Below are positions 47,893-57,251 of a stretch of DNA of 64,000 bases, piece by piece. The notes beneath the pieces are model-generated. The model saw only the letters and a program-made list of their open reading frames with translations, was not told the origin of the DNA and did not search any database. Both the position numbers and the translations under genes were made by a program. The stretch is from positions 868,001 through 932,000 of the forward strand of contig NZ_FXTB01000001.1 in assembly GCF_900182605.1 (NCBI RefSeq). Reading direction: 5' to 3'. Positions within the stretch are counted from its first letter, which is position 1. Each line of letters begins with the position of its first letter. The stretch comes from Saccharicrinis carchari. Its GTDB lineage: Bacteria > Bacteroidota > Bacteroidia > Bacteroidales > Marinilabiliaceae.

Positions 47893-49563
47893 TTAACGCA
47901 AGGTTTGGTCTATGGCAATACCATAGGCTTCTACGCCTTCTATATAATATTCAATATTAGCAGAAACAGGATCGGCCAAAGGTACTCTTTTAATACCCGA
48001 ACGATACATCGGATTTTCCGTATAAAATGTTTCGGGATCGACACCTTCGGGTACCTCGGGGCCACGATAGGCCCAATAAAGATACTCGCCGTCGATGGCC
48101 ATGCCGGTCACAAACAAGGCTTCCACACCGCCTTCACCATCCGTATTGTCGATGCTTCGGTAATTCATGATAGTTCTGTCCCTTTCTTCGGACAAGATGT
48201 AACGACGCACCCTGAACGCTGCCTGGTCGGAGTAATAAAGCACCTGGTTCGCCTCGTCGAATACCATGCCGCGTATTTGTCTGTTGGAGAGTATTCTTCC
48301 GGCCGCCGGAACAGGATCGGACTCTACCCTGTCGCGACCCAGTATATCTGCCTCTTCGAACCGGAATACGCCGGCTCCCAGGGTATGCTTACCCCACCAC
48401 CAAAGGCCGTTGGCTTTTAAGAAGGGGCCGTTTTGATTACCCCAGGAGATACCATTGCCATAATATCCCAGCCAGGTATTCTGGAACACATAAGGCTCTG
48501 CACCTTCGGGCTGTCCGCTATCGGCCTGGCGTACCAGTTTGGAATTACGGGTGCTTATAGGAATCTTCATCACCCCGTTGCGGCGATCGGACCAGTATAT
48601 CTGTCCGGCCTCCTCATCGATATAACCATAATAAAAATCCAGGAAGGTATTACCTCCAAAATTATTAATAATATTCTCTTTACCGGAGCCATCAACCGGT
48701 ATGGCAAATATTTCGCCATCGCCTGCGGTAGCAAAAAAATCTGCCCCCACATAACCGGTAAAAGTACCGGCATCAAAAACATATAAACGATCGCCGCTAA
48801 ACTGCAAGGAAAGCGGATGCTTACCGGACCTAAAGCCCATATCAAAAGCTCCGTTTAGGGCAGGATCAATACCATCAATTAGTTTCGATGCCATTATGTT
48901 TCCTTCTTTTACAGCGTAGTATAGGGTTTTAACCGGCTTGTCGTAATTTACGGATACGTTCACATTAATAGGGTCCAGATTCTTTTCGCCCAGCTTAACT
49001 GCCAAAGCCACTTTCTGGCTCCCTATGGTGCCAAAGGTTACGGTAGGTGATTTAGCACTGGAGTTAAAATTATCGTCTATCGCTTCGCCCTGCGTACCTC
49101 TTGGGAAGGTCCACTGATAACTCACTTTGAGGTTTTCCGGATTGAGTATCTGTACATCAAAGGACACCTCCGACTGTTTATAGACAATAGATGGGTCAGT
49201 TGAAGAAAAAGTAACCACTGGTACTATATCGCTAATCATGATGTTTTTTTGAGCTTGATACTCCCCCCCATCAACTATTAACTTTACCTTATAATTACCA
49301 GGTTCGGTATATTTGTATACAGGATCCCTTTCTGTCGAACTCCCACCGTCGCCAAAATCCCACTCGAAGCTGGTACCCAGGATCGATTTGTTGATAAAAT
49401 TTATTTCCTCTCCTATCACATAATGGATTGAGCTGGATGTATAGGTAAAATCAACCCCTTCGCTTGCAAACTCCTCCGTTTTAATATCATTTTCGCAAGC
49501 GTTATATCCCACCAGGGTGGCAATCATCAGCATCAAGTACAATGTTTTATATAAATTTTTCAT
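47893..49563 (-). CDS. PKD-domain lipoprotein with propeller-like C-terminal region
   Basis: A 556-residue lipoprotein (lipobox GYNAC, Cys23). Residues about 40-110 are a PKD domain with the hallmark EWDFGDGGSS and YTEPGNYKVKL; about 115-200 is a second Ig-like region (YQWTFPRGTQG). The remaining 340 residues (from PVKTLYYAVKEGNIMA) carry repeated blocks of the LDL-receptor-YWTD type, such as GQIYWSDRRNGVMKIP, NQVLYYSDQAAFRVRR and EYLYWAYRGP, likely a six-bladed propeller. It is 25 bp from the preceding lipoprotein and four genes from SusC, a position typical of SusE/F-type surface glycan-binding proteins. What it binds is unknown. Confidence 0.82.
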   Translation of the reverse strand: MKNLYKTLYLMLMIATLVGYNACENDIKTEEFASEGVDFTYTSSSIHYVIGEEINFINKSILGTSFEWDFGDGGSSTERDPVYKYTEPGNYKVKLIVDGGEYQAQKNIMISDIVPVVTFSSTDPSIVYKQSEVSFDVQILNPENLKVSYQWTFPRGTQGEAIDDNFNSSAKSPTVTFGTIGSQKVALAVKLGEKNLDPINVNVSVNYDKPVKTLYYAVKEGNIMASKLIDGIDPALNGAFDMGFRSGKHPLSLQFSGDRLYVFDAGTFTGYVGADFFATAGDGEIFAIPVDGSGKENIINNFGGNTFLDFYYGYIDEEAGQIYWSDRRNGVMKIPISTRNSKLVRQADSGQPEGAEPYVFQNTWLGYYGNGISWGNQNGPFLKANGLWWWGKHTLGAGVFRFEEADILGRDRVESDPVPAAGRILSNRQIRGMVFDEANQVLYYSDQAAFRVRRYILSEERDRTIMNYRSIDNTDGEGGVEALFVTGMAIDGEYLYWAYRGPEVPEGVDPETFYTENPMYRSGIKRVPLADPVSANIEYYIEGVEAYGIAIDQTLR

Positions 49564-49588
49564 CGTATCATCTTTTATCCGTTATTTA

Positions 49589-50431
49589 CTAATTTACCGA
49601 AATTATCTTCTCCTCGGAAAAATTGAGGATGTCATTGCCATTTACCACCCCAAACTTTGAGATCAGTTTGTACGACTTGGTATAATTTGCTTTGTACTTA
49701 AAATCGATAGGGTCGTAAACCAACTCTTTCAATTCCACTTGCCGCAACCACCCGAGCAATACGGAACCCGAGCCTTCCTTCACCACCTTTGTGCTGATTA
49801 CCTCTCCCGTAACCGGATCGGTTTCTTCCACCGTGTCAAAATTCGTATCAAAAGTATCTTCGTCAGTCAACTCAAACCTTACCACCAGCACATCTTTTAG
49901 CAGCTCATAGTCCATAGAAGCAAACAAACCGGCATAAAAGGCATCGATAACCGAAGGGGGAAAAAACTTGTCTATTTGTTGCTGATTGTATTCTAAGGGA
50001 TTTTCGACCTGAACCTGCGACAAAGTAAAACTAATGGGGAATGATCCATTGATAACATACGCCCTTTTATCCGGATCGTAGTTATCGGCATGATGATCAA
50101 ATGCTTGTATCATCTCCGGTACACGAGCCTCCAGCATCGAATCTAAAGTGAAGCTGAAATTATTTATGCCGGATATAATATCAAACTTAAACTCCGTTTC
50201 GATGCCGTACCAAAGCCCCAAGGCTTTAAATTGGTCGTCCACAGACCAGTACTCGGCATAAAAATCGACCATTGCCCCTGCCTTGCTGTTGGTATTGGGC
50301 ACTTCGTAATACACGTTGGCAGCAAAATTCCCCGTGCGCACTACGTCGCCTATGGGATCATTGATTTCGCATGCATTAAGCAACAATAAAACGGCAATCA
50401 GCTCTCCAAAATATTTTATTTTCTGTTTCAT
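49589..50431 (-). CDS. lipoprotein of unknown function (PUL 2)
   Basis: A 280-residue lipoprotein (lipobox LLNAC, Cys21). I do not recognise a family. After the anchor it is rich in beta-strand patterns with acidic runs (FELTDEDTFDTNFDTVEETD, about 186-204) and ends in alternating hydrophobic strands. It lies 30 bp after SusD and 25 bp before the PKD lipoprotein in the same direction, and so probably belongs to the same transcript, as an accessory surface protein of the SusC/SusD complex. Confidence 0.75.
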   Translation of the reverse strand: MKQKIKYFGELIAVLLLLNACEINDPIGDVVRTGNFAANVYYEVPNTNSKAGAMVDFYAEYWSVDDQFKALGLWYGIETEFKFDIISGINNFSFTLDSMLEARVPEMIQAFDHHADNYDPDKRAYVINGSFPISFTLSQVQVENPLEYNQQQIDKFFPPSVIDAFYAGLFASMDYELLKDVLVVRFELTDEDTFDTNFDTVEETDPVTGEVISTKVVKEGSGSVLLGWLRQVELKELVYDPIDFKYKANYTKSYKLISKFGVVNGNDILNFSEEKIISVN

Positions 50432-50461
50432 TTTTATACTTTTTTATCGTTTACCAGCCCC

Positions 50462-52039
50462 TTACTGCCGCCCCCATATCATTGGTTTCTTTAACCATTC
50501 AGGGTTACGGAAAGCACCCAATTTCTCCAACTGGGTACGATTGTATTTTTCTTCCGTCTCGGGATCGTAATTAAGCCGTTGAATCCAGGTATTTTCGTCG
50601 CCCCAATAGGCTTCGTATAAATTATGCGGACGGTTCAAGCCCGGATATATAGCACGTTCATCATACTGGATTCCGTTACCCTCGTTACTGTAGGCATACC
50701 TTCGCAGATCGTTCCATTGCTCGGGTTGCAGGTACATGGCTATATATTTTTCGCGCATAATATGGCTCAGGTTTAAGTTAGCCGTACCAGGCACCACCGA
50801 TGAGTTCAGCATGTACGCATCGATAACGGTCGCAGGCACCCCCATACGATTCATATGATAACGGGTACCCATCTTCATGTGATCGAGTGCTTTGGTTTTA
50901 TCGCCGGCCCAATAGGCTGCCTCGGCTACAATAAAATGGAGTTCGCCCTTGGTGAGCAAGCAGATGGTAGAGGTATCGGTGGTAAGGCTTTTGTCATAGA
51001 ACTCCGGATACCAGTTAATTTGATGTGTTGCCGGCATACCTATATTGTTTTCGAGATAGCGGTAAGTAGTATCAATACCTTTTCCTTCGTCGCCTCTTGC
51101 CTTCATCAAATACTTCAATCTGGGATCCGGCGAGGTTTCTGATTGTGGATCGTACATCAACATGTTTTCCATCAGAAATTTCGAGGGTATTGCGCCATCC
51201 AGGTCATTGGCTCTGCTTTCCCAGCTGTTTACCGGGCGATTGGTTCTTCCCCAAAAGCAATTTTTCTCTACACTATTGCCACCGTCGAACTTGTAGTTAG
51301 GATCAACCCATCCGTTCAGTGCATTTTCGCCGGCCACAATAATCCGGTTGCAAATGTCGGCATTGGTATTGATATTGGGTAAGTTTCGCAACAATATACG
51401 GGCTTTTACGGCATAGGCCAGTTGTTTCCACTTGGCCATGTCGCCTCCATAAATCCTGTCTTGCTTTTTTGTCATAGGCTGATTGGATGCCTTAAGCACA
51501 TCAGAGGATGCAAACAAGGCAATCAGCTCCTCCGCCTCGTTCTCCATCCATTCGTATATACTCTCTTGTGATTCATATACCGGGTTTTCGGTATAAGCCG
51601 TTGTTAAAGGCATATCGCCAAAAATATCCGTTGTTTGTTGTACCGACAGCAATCTGATTAAGCGCGTAACGGCAAGGTAGTTAACAGAACCATCTGCCTG
51701 GGCGTAACGAACCACATTATTGGCGTTGGATCCCACATCGAAAAAATGACGGCGCCATTGCGGATGACGGTTCATGCCCATAAACTCCCAGCCACTGCGA
51801 TAGGCATAGGCCCCTGTTTGGCTTCGGCCTGCCGTGGTAAGACACTGGCTCAGATAAGTGCCGTACTCGCTATGGTCGTAGTTCTGCAATACCGCATAAA
51901 ACAGCACCGTAGGCATTACCAAATCCATTGACACTTCCACAGGGCGATCGGGATCCAGGTTGTCGCCCAAAAAATCATCACAAGAGGTTAATGGACCCAG
52001 CGCGACAATTAAAACCACTATATAATTTAAATACTTCAT
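50462..52039 (-). CDS. SusD-like lipoprotein (PUL 2)
   Basis: A 525-residue lipoprotein (lipobox PLTSC, Cys20, then DDFLGDNLDPDRP). The N-terminal LDPDRP motif and blocks such as RLIRLLSVQQTTDIFGDMPLT and LLTKGELHFIVAEAAYWAG are typical of the SusD-like_2 subgroup, which often pairs with transporters for peptides or varied oligosaccharides rather than starch. It is 11 bp downstream of the SusC gene. Together they should form one outer-membrane importer. The subgroup is consistent with a non-polysaccharide or peptide-bearing ligand, but this does not prove it. Confidence 0.95.
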   Translation of the reverse strand: MKYLNYIVVLIVALGPLTSCDDFLGDNLDPDRPVEVSMDLVMPTVLFYAVLQNYDHSEYGTYLSQCLTTAGRSQTGAYAYRSGWEFMGMNRHPQWRRHFFDVGSNANNVVRYAQADGSVNYLAVTRLIRLLSVQQTTDIFGDMPLTTAYTENPVYESQESIYEWMENEAEELIALFASSDVLKASNQPMTKKQDRIYGGDMAKWKQLAYAVKARILLRNLPNINTNADICNRIIVAGENALNGWVDPNYKFDGGNSVEKNCFWGRTNRPVNSWESRANDLDGAIPSKFLMENMLMYDPQSETSPDPRLKYLMKARGDEGKGIDTTYRYLENNIGMPATHQINWYPEFYDKSLTTDTSTICLLTKGELHFIVAEAAYWAGDKTKALDHMKMGTRYHMNRMGVPATVIDAYMLNSSVVPGTANLNLSHIMREKYIAMYLQPEQWNDLRRYAYSNEGNGIQYDERAIYPGLNRPHNLYEAYWGDENTWIQRLNYDPETEEKYNRTQLEKLGAFRNPEWLKKPMIWGRQ

Positions 52040-52050
52040 TGTTGGCTATA

Positions 52051-55000
52051 TTAAAAATTTGCACTGATGTTAAAAGATAAAGACCGGGTGTTGGGCGTCC
52101 TCAAATAATCGACACCATAGGTACCGGCGCCACCCGAATTACCCGTGTAATTAACGATGGGGTCGGAACCGGAATAGTTAGTCCATAAAAATAAATTACG
52201 CCCACTTACCGATAGCTTTAAGTGGCTTATCCCAATTTGTTTTGAGAGATGGCTTATATCGTAGGCCAGAGTAAGATTTGCCAGCCTCACCAGGGAGCCG
52301 TCCTCGATAAAGTTGGTGCCCACGGGCGCATAATAATTAGAATAATACAACTGATCGAAAACTACGGGTTTGGTGTTGGGCACATAGCTACCATCGGGCT
52401 GTTCCACAACGCCTTTTACCACAATTTGCCGGTTCCGGTAATCCTCGAGTGTTTTGGCCATACCGCTGCTCAGCAGGCTCGACTTGGTACCATTGACCAC
52501 ATCGCCCCCCTTACGCATGCTTATTAGTGCAGAAAGCGACCAATTGGCGTACTGCCAGGTATTTTCGAACCCGATGGTAAAATCGGCTTCCCGATTGGCA
52601 ATCAACAAAGAACTACTGCTATTAATTAATGGGATACCGTCTTGGCCCACGATCACCTGGCCGGCGTCGTTACGCAAATAATCTTTGCCTGAAACTCCGA
52701 AGATGGGCCCATGCTCGTAGGAGGCCGGGCGGATGGTACCCACCTGCCCCGCATAATGATATATTTCCTTTACGTCGCCGGGCAAATCACCCACCGTTCC
52801 GTCATTGTGCGCAAAGTTAGTAGTGCTGTACCACGAGAACCTTCCGCTGCTAAGTATTTTCTGGTTCCAGGTTATCTCCACCCCTTTATTGGATATATCG
52901 CCCTCGTTACGCGTTTGCAAAATATTGCCGGTTGTGGGGCTCACCCTTACGGTAACAATCTGTCCGTCTACAAAAGTGGAATAATAGGCAAAGTCTAAAC
53001 GTGTTTTATCGTTGAACAACCTAAAGTCGGCACCTACCTCCCAGGATGTTGTAAACTCCGGGTCGAGGAAAGGGTTCCCACTGCTGACCGGATCCACACC
53101 ATAACCCTCGTCGGGGTGCTGCGGCCATGCCTTAAAGTAGTTATGTTGCTTGTAAGGGTTGGTATCCTTGCCCACCTTGGCCCAGTTGGCTCTGATTTTA
53201 CCAAAACTGATGAGATTAGAATTGATATTCAGCAACTCGGTGAAAATAAAACCACCGCTGTAGGAGGGATAAAAATAGGAATTCTTGTCCTCAGCAAGGG
53301 TAGAAGACACATCGTTACGGCCGGTAACCCCTACGTGGGCAATACCCCTGTAATCCAGTTTTAACTCCCCGAAAATACCATATATGTCCTTTCGGCTTCT
53401 GTTAAGGTAGATATCTTCTTGCAGGATGGTGCTTAGGTTGCTAAAACTCTCCAAGCCCGGTGTTTTAAAATGGTATCCTTTGAAACCGGTAGACCGACCT
53501 TGCGATCTTTTAAAATCGACACCCGCCAACAAGTCAAAAGTAAAATCCTCATTTACAACATACTTATATTGAGCTAGTCCGCCAAAGTTGAGTACAGTGC
53601 CCTTACCATCGGATTGTGACATAGAGCCCAGGTGGGGTAAGTCCTCGGCTGTAGGCTGATCCCGTCCCTCGGGTAATCCCCATCGCGGGGTAGTGGTATA
53701 CAGCCCTTCCGAGTTGGTTAAATCATAGCCTATACGACCCGTCAAATCCAAGTTTTTAATGGGGCTCCACTTTATGGTACCCTGAAGGAGTGTTCTGTAA
53801 GATTCACTTTTACCGGAATCCTCATACCTCGACCAGAACGGATTAAGCGGGGAGTCGTACCTGTTGTTGGGGTTTACGTACAACCACCTTATGGATCCAT
53901 CCGCATTTTTATAATTCAACATATCGTTGTCGATGGGCCAACTATATATGCTACCCATGGAACCGGCACCTCTGGATTCTCTGTTACTGATGTTCGCCAT
54001 CAAGCCCAGCGATAGATTTTTGCGTATGTCATAGTCCGATTTGAGCAGCACGGTAAAACGTTTTAGGTAATCCTCGGGCACAATACCGGTATGGTCGCTG
54101 TAGGATGCCGATGCGTAGGTGGTAAATTTTTCGCTTCCTCCCGATACAGACAGATCGTATTTTTGATAGATACCGTTTTCGAGATAGTTCTCCACATTAT
54201 CAAAGGTGGTTGTTCCGGCCGGTTTCATGGGCCCCCAACCGCCTTTGGATTCGTGGCGATATACCCCAAGCCCTCCTCGCAGGTATGTGCTTTGCAATTC
54301 GGGCACCCTTGTGGCTCTGTCTATTTGCACGGTACTGTTCAGGGAAACTTTTACCGCCCCGGCCTTACCCGATTTGGTGGTTATCATAATAGCGCCGTTG
54401 GCAGCCTCCGATCCGTAAAGTGCCGCTGCAGCTGCTCCTTTAAGTATCGTTACATTTTCGATATCATTGGGATTTATTTCGGCCGCTTTAGAGGCGCCAC
54501 CGGAAACATGCATACCGTTGAGTATAAATATGGGTTCATTGCCCATCCCCGGATCGATGGAGGAAACCCCCCGGATAACAATTTGGGAGTTGGCACTTGG
54601 CGATCCACCCGCTCCGGAAATTTCAACACCGGCCACCCGCCCCTGGAGGGCATCCACAAAATTGGACTGCTTGTCACGGGTTAATTCCTCCGCGTTAACC
54701 GCCTGTACCGCAAAATTCAGATTTTTCTTTTCGGCCACAACCCCCATAGCTGTAACCACCACTTCGTCCAGTCCTAAAGTTTCAGCACTAAGTACAATGT
54801 CAATACGTTCTCTGCCGGCTACCTGCACTTCCTGTGTTTGAAATCCTATAAACGAAAAAACCAAGGTAGCTGCGGATGACACTTCCAAAGCATACTCGCC
54901 GTCGAAATTAGTTATAGCGCCGTTGGTGGTACCTTTTTCGAGGATGTTAACCCCCGGTACCGCCATACCGGATAGATCTATCACTTTACCTTTAACCAAA

Positions 55001-55200
55001 ATGGTAGTGACCTGATGAGATTGTTCAAGCATTACATTGCCAAGCGGGCCTTTAGGTTCTCTCTTATCATTTGCCCACCCACTTTGCGGAAGCACTAACA
55101 AAGCGAAGCTGAACAGCAAAAAAAACCCGGCCATTTTTTGTAACCGATAATTGAGCATAATTTTAAATTTTTGTTCCATCTCATTATTATTGTTAACCAT
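52051..55200 (-). CDS. SusC/RagA TonB-linked transporter (PUL 2)
   Basis: A 1049-residue TonB-dependent importer. Residues about 68-139 are a carboxypeptidase-regulatory-like domain (KGKVIDLSGMAVPGVN), then a TonB-box-like stretch (DEVVVTAMGVVAEKK, 145-159), the plug (VTILKGAAAAALYGSEAANG) and a beta-barrel ending SLSFNISANF. The N-terminus MVNNNNEMEQKFKIM is unusual; signals starting at Met8 or Met15 (about 55179 or 55158) would fit better. An operator-like inverted repeat (55225-55241) lies just upstream. It pairs with the SusD 11 bp downstream. Confidence 0.95.
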   Translation of the reverse strand: MVNNNNEMEQKFKIMLNYRLQKMAGFFLLFSFALLVLPQSGWANDKREPKGPLGNVMLEQSHQVTTILVKGKVIDLSGMAVPGVNILEKGTTNGAITNFDGEYALEVSSAATLVFSFIGFQTQEVQVAGRERIDIVLSAETLGLDEVVVTAMGVVAEKKNLNFAVQAVNAEELTRDKQSNFVDALQGRVAGVEISGAGGSPSANSQIVIRGVSSIDPGMGNEPIFILNGMHVSGGASKAAEINPNDIENVTILKGAAAAALYGSEAANGAIMITTKSGKAGAVKVSLNSTVQIDRATRVPELQSTYLRGGLGVYRHESKGGWGPMKPAGTTTFDNVENYLENGIYQKYDLSVSGGSEKFTTYASASYSDHTGIVPEDYLKRFTVLLKSDYDIRKNLSLGLMANISNRESRGAGSMGSIYSWPIDNDMLNYKNADGSIRWLYVNPNNRYDSPLNPFWSRYEDSGKSESYRTLLQGTIKWSPIKNLDLTGRIGYDLTNSEGLYTTTPRWGLPEGRDQPTAEDLPHLGSMSQSDGKGTVLNFGGLAQYKYVVNEDFTFDLLAGVDFKRSQGRSTGFKGYHFKTPGLESFSNLSTILQEDIYLNRSRKDIYGIFGELKLDYRGIAHVGVTGRNDVSSTLAEDKNSYFYPSYSGGFIFTELLNINSNLISFGKIRANWAKVGKDTNPYKQHNYFKAWPQHPDEGYGVDPVSSGNPFLDPEFTTSWEVGADFRLFNDKTRLDFAYYSTFVDGQIVTVRVSPTTGNILQTRNEGDISNKGVEITWNQKILSSGRFSWYSTTNFAHNDGTVGDLPGDVKEIYHYAGQVGTIRPASYEHGPIFGVSGKDYLRNDAGQVIVGQDGIPLINSSSSLLIANREADFTIGFENTWQYANWSLSALISMRKGGDVVNGTKSSLLSSGMAKTLEDYRNRQIVVKGVVEQPDGSYVPNTKPVVFDQLYYSNYYAPVGTNFIEDGSLVRLANLTLAYDISHLSKQIGISHLKLSVSGRNLFLWTNYSGSDPIVNYTGNSGGAGTYGVDYLRTPNTRSLSFNISANF

Positions 55201-55224
55201 TTATCGCTATATACTTTCATTTAA

Positions 55225-55241
55225 AACATGTATGACATGTT
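55225..55241. promoter_or_regulatory. perfect inverted repeat, likely operator of PUL 2 SusC
   Basis: AACATGT (55225-55231), ATG (55232-55234), ACATGTT (55235-55241) form 7-bp arms with a 3-bp centre, 25 bp from the SusC start and beside a candidate -7 box. The size and symmetry suit binding by a dimeric helix-turn-helix regulator. There is no regulator gene in the 29-kb run, so the protein would be encoded elsewhere. Confidence 0.45.
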
Positions 55242-55567
55242 AACACGAATCAAATTTATTAATTTTATTTTGTTTTTTTAACATTAAACGCTTTTTTTAT
55301 TTATTTTTTTATCTTTCCTCTAATCTCCTTACACTTATTAACCTTTGGCAACACTATAACTGGCTTATTTAAGTGTAGGCATACGCTTTAAAAATACATC
55401 ATACATATTCAAGCATTCATGCCATTTACATTAAAACTCACCTCAATTGGGAACGAGCAAATTGTTTGAACGATGTTTTTAGTTAGGCATGATTTGTGAA
55501 TTTATTTACATCCCCGGATCTACCCCGTGTGCACAAAAAATATAAAGCCGGATGTTTATTCAGGCAT

Positions 55568-55603
55568 AAAAAAAGCTGTCTCGTTACCAAGACAGCTTTT
55601 TTT
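55568..55603 (-). terminator. terminator after the SusD at 55623-57239
   Basis: The 14-nt arms AAAAAAAGCTGTCT (55568-55581) and AGACAGCTTTTTTT (55590-55603) form a stem with an 8-nt loop; GC-core GCTGTC/GACAGC. On the minus strand it ends in a T-run, 20 bp past the SusD stop. It is symmetric and could work in both directions. Confidence 0.85.
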
Positions 55604-55622
55604 TATTTAAAATCTAATACTC

Positions 55623-57239
55623 TTAATAACCATCGTTTTGCACAATCAATCCCCCCGAGTTATCCACCTCGCTTTGTGGAAGTGGGAAGAACATGTTCTT
55701 AGGCATTTCAAGAGCAGTAGCCTTAAAGATAGGCTCCCCGGAATCGGATACTGTATAGGTGCCATCGCCATTACGAGCCAGGGCAGCCTTTACTTTATAG
55801 CCATCTGTTTTCAGTTCTTTCACCAATCTGCCTGTCCGCACTAAGTCGTGGAAACGATGTCCTTCGCCGCAAAGCTCCACCCTACGTTCGTGATAAATGG
55901 CATCGAGTAAGGCCTGTCCACCGGCGGTTACCTCCGGCAATACAGAGGCATTCCCGTTACGCGCTCTTTCACGTACTTTTTCGAGGTAGATGCGTGCATT
56001 CCCTTCCTCGCCGGTATGGTAACAAGCCTCGGCATAAAGCAGATAAATATCCGAAAGACGTATGATACGCTCATTTACAGGCGAATTACGTGTATTACCC
56101 ATAGCAAAATATCTTTCGCGCGACAAGTAATGTTTGTAATTACTAAACCCTGTTAAGTCCTCGTTTACCGTGGGCACGGTTCCGTCTGTATCTACCCATT
56201 GATCGGCAAACTGCAGGGAGTTAATCAAGGATGCGTCTCTACGCGGGTCGCCGTTCTCGAAGGCTAAATATAAATCATAGGTGGCCTGATATCTTCCATA
56301 AGGATCGCCGGCACCCAGCCACGGCATGTTCAGGAATGTGGTAAAGTTACCGTTATTGGTAAAAGCGCCGTCGTCCTTGGGGGAATCGTAGAATTGCACC
56401 TCGAAAATAGACTCAACTCCATTTTCTCCTTCTTCGGTAAACATATCGCGGTAATTGCCCATATATAAATCGTACTCGCCCAATGCAAACAAGGCTTCGG
56501 CGTGTGTTTTAGCTTCCTCCCATTTTGCGGTATTATAAAACTCCTGTGTAGCATAACCCGGACTGGCCTGCGACACACATACTTTAACCAGCAAAGCCAG
56601 TGCGGCTCCTTTAGTGATGCGTCCCATGTCTTTATCAGGATTATACTCCGATTTTTTGGGAAGTACTGCGGCCGCCTCTTTCAAATCCTTTTCTATTTGC
56701 TGATATATTACAGAAGCAGTGGCTCTGGTTTCATTCAATTCTTCCAGAATTAAGGCTTTTAAAACCAAGGGTACGCCACCAAAATTTTTCACCATATCGT
56801 AGTAATAATAAGCACGTAAAAATTTTGCTTCGCCCACTACTCGCTTCTGGAGGTCTTTATTCTTCACGCCTGGAATATCCACGCCTTCCACTTTTTCTAA
56901 CAGCTGATTAGCCATTAATATACCCCTATAGTTGTATCTGTAATTATAGGTAAATAAAAATGCGGTGGAATTAAAAGTAAACTCCCTCATTTTAAGATCC
57001 TCTCTATCCACAGCATCGTCGGTGGTAGAATTGCCAAAAGTGGTGCGTCCCCAATTATAATGGTACTCCCACAAAGGCGAATAACAAGCATTTGCAGCCT
57101 TTAACAAATCGGAGTCGTTGGCATAAAAACTATCTTTGGTCTGCTCACCAATTTTTACGGTATCCAGAAAATCCTCACTACAAGCTCCCAAAACAAGAGC
57201 GAGCAGTGCTATTATAAATATATTCTTCATCTTTTTCAT
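55623..57239 (-). CDS. SusD/RagB lipoprotein (PUL 3)
   Basis: A 538-residue lipoprotein (lipobox VLGAC, Cys20, followed by SEDFLDTVKIGEQTKDSFY, the standard mature SusD start). A helical region (GEAKFLRAYYYYDMVKNFGG) and the C-terminal RRVELCGEGHRFHDLVRTGR are classical RagB/SusD features and the length is typical. It is 12 bp downstream of its SusC. The pair is separated from the next unit by a terminator and spacer, so the region has two independent import systems on the same strand. Confidence 0.97.
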   Translation of the reverse strand: MKKMKNIFIIALLALVLGACSEDFLDTVKIGEQTKDSFYANDSDLLKAANACYSPLWEYHYNWGRTTFGNSTTDDAVDREDLKMREFTFNSTAFLFTYNYRYNYRGILMANQLLEKVEGVDIPGVKNKDLQKRVVGEAKFLRAYYYYDMVKNFGGVPLVLKALILEELNETRATASVIYQQIEKDLKEAAAVLPKKSEYNPDKDMGRITKGAALALLVKVCVSQASPGYATQEFYNTAKWEEAKTHAEALFALGEYDLYMGNYRDMFTEEGENGVESIFEVQFYDSPKDDGAFTNNGNFTTFLNMPWLGAGDPYGRYQATYDLYLAFENGDPRRDASLINSLQFADQWVDTDGTVPTVNEDLTGFSNYKHYLSRERYFAMGNTRNSPVNERIIRLSDIYLLYAEACYHTGEEGNARIYLEKVRERARNGNASVLPEVTAGGQALLDAIYHERRVELCGEGHRFHDLVRTGRLVKELKTDGYKVKAALARNGDGTYTVSDSGEPIFKATALEMPKNMFFPLPQSEVDNSGGLIVQNDGY

Positions 57240-57251
57240 TGTTGTAAAAGG

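Larger units (their letters stand above)
55201..55622. other. 422-bp control region between the two SusC/SusD units
   Basis: No gene. It holds the inverted repeat AACATGT-ATG-ACATGTT (55225-55241), a tentative -7 box CAAATTTA (55251-55258) for the minus strand without a -33 partner, and the bidirectional terminator at 55568-55603. Plus-strand frames here have no family resemblance. Confidence 0.55.

Noticed and set aside
54091-54684. 197-codon plus-strand frame inside the SusC gene
   Set aside because: Antisense to a clear TonB-dependent transporter; a long shadow frame with no protein-family features.
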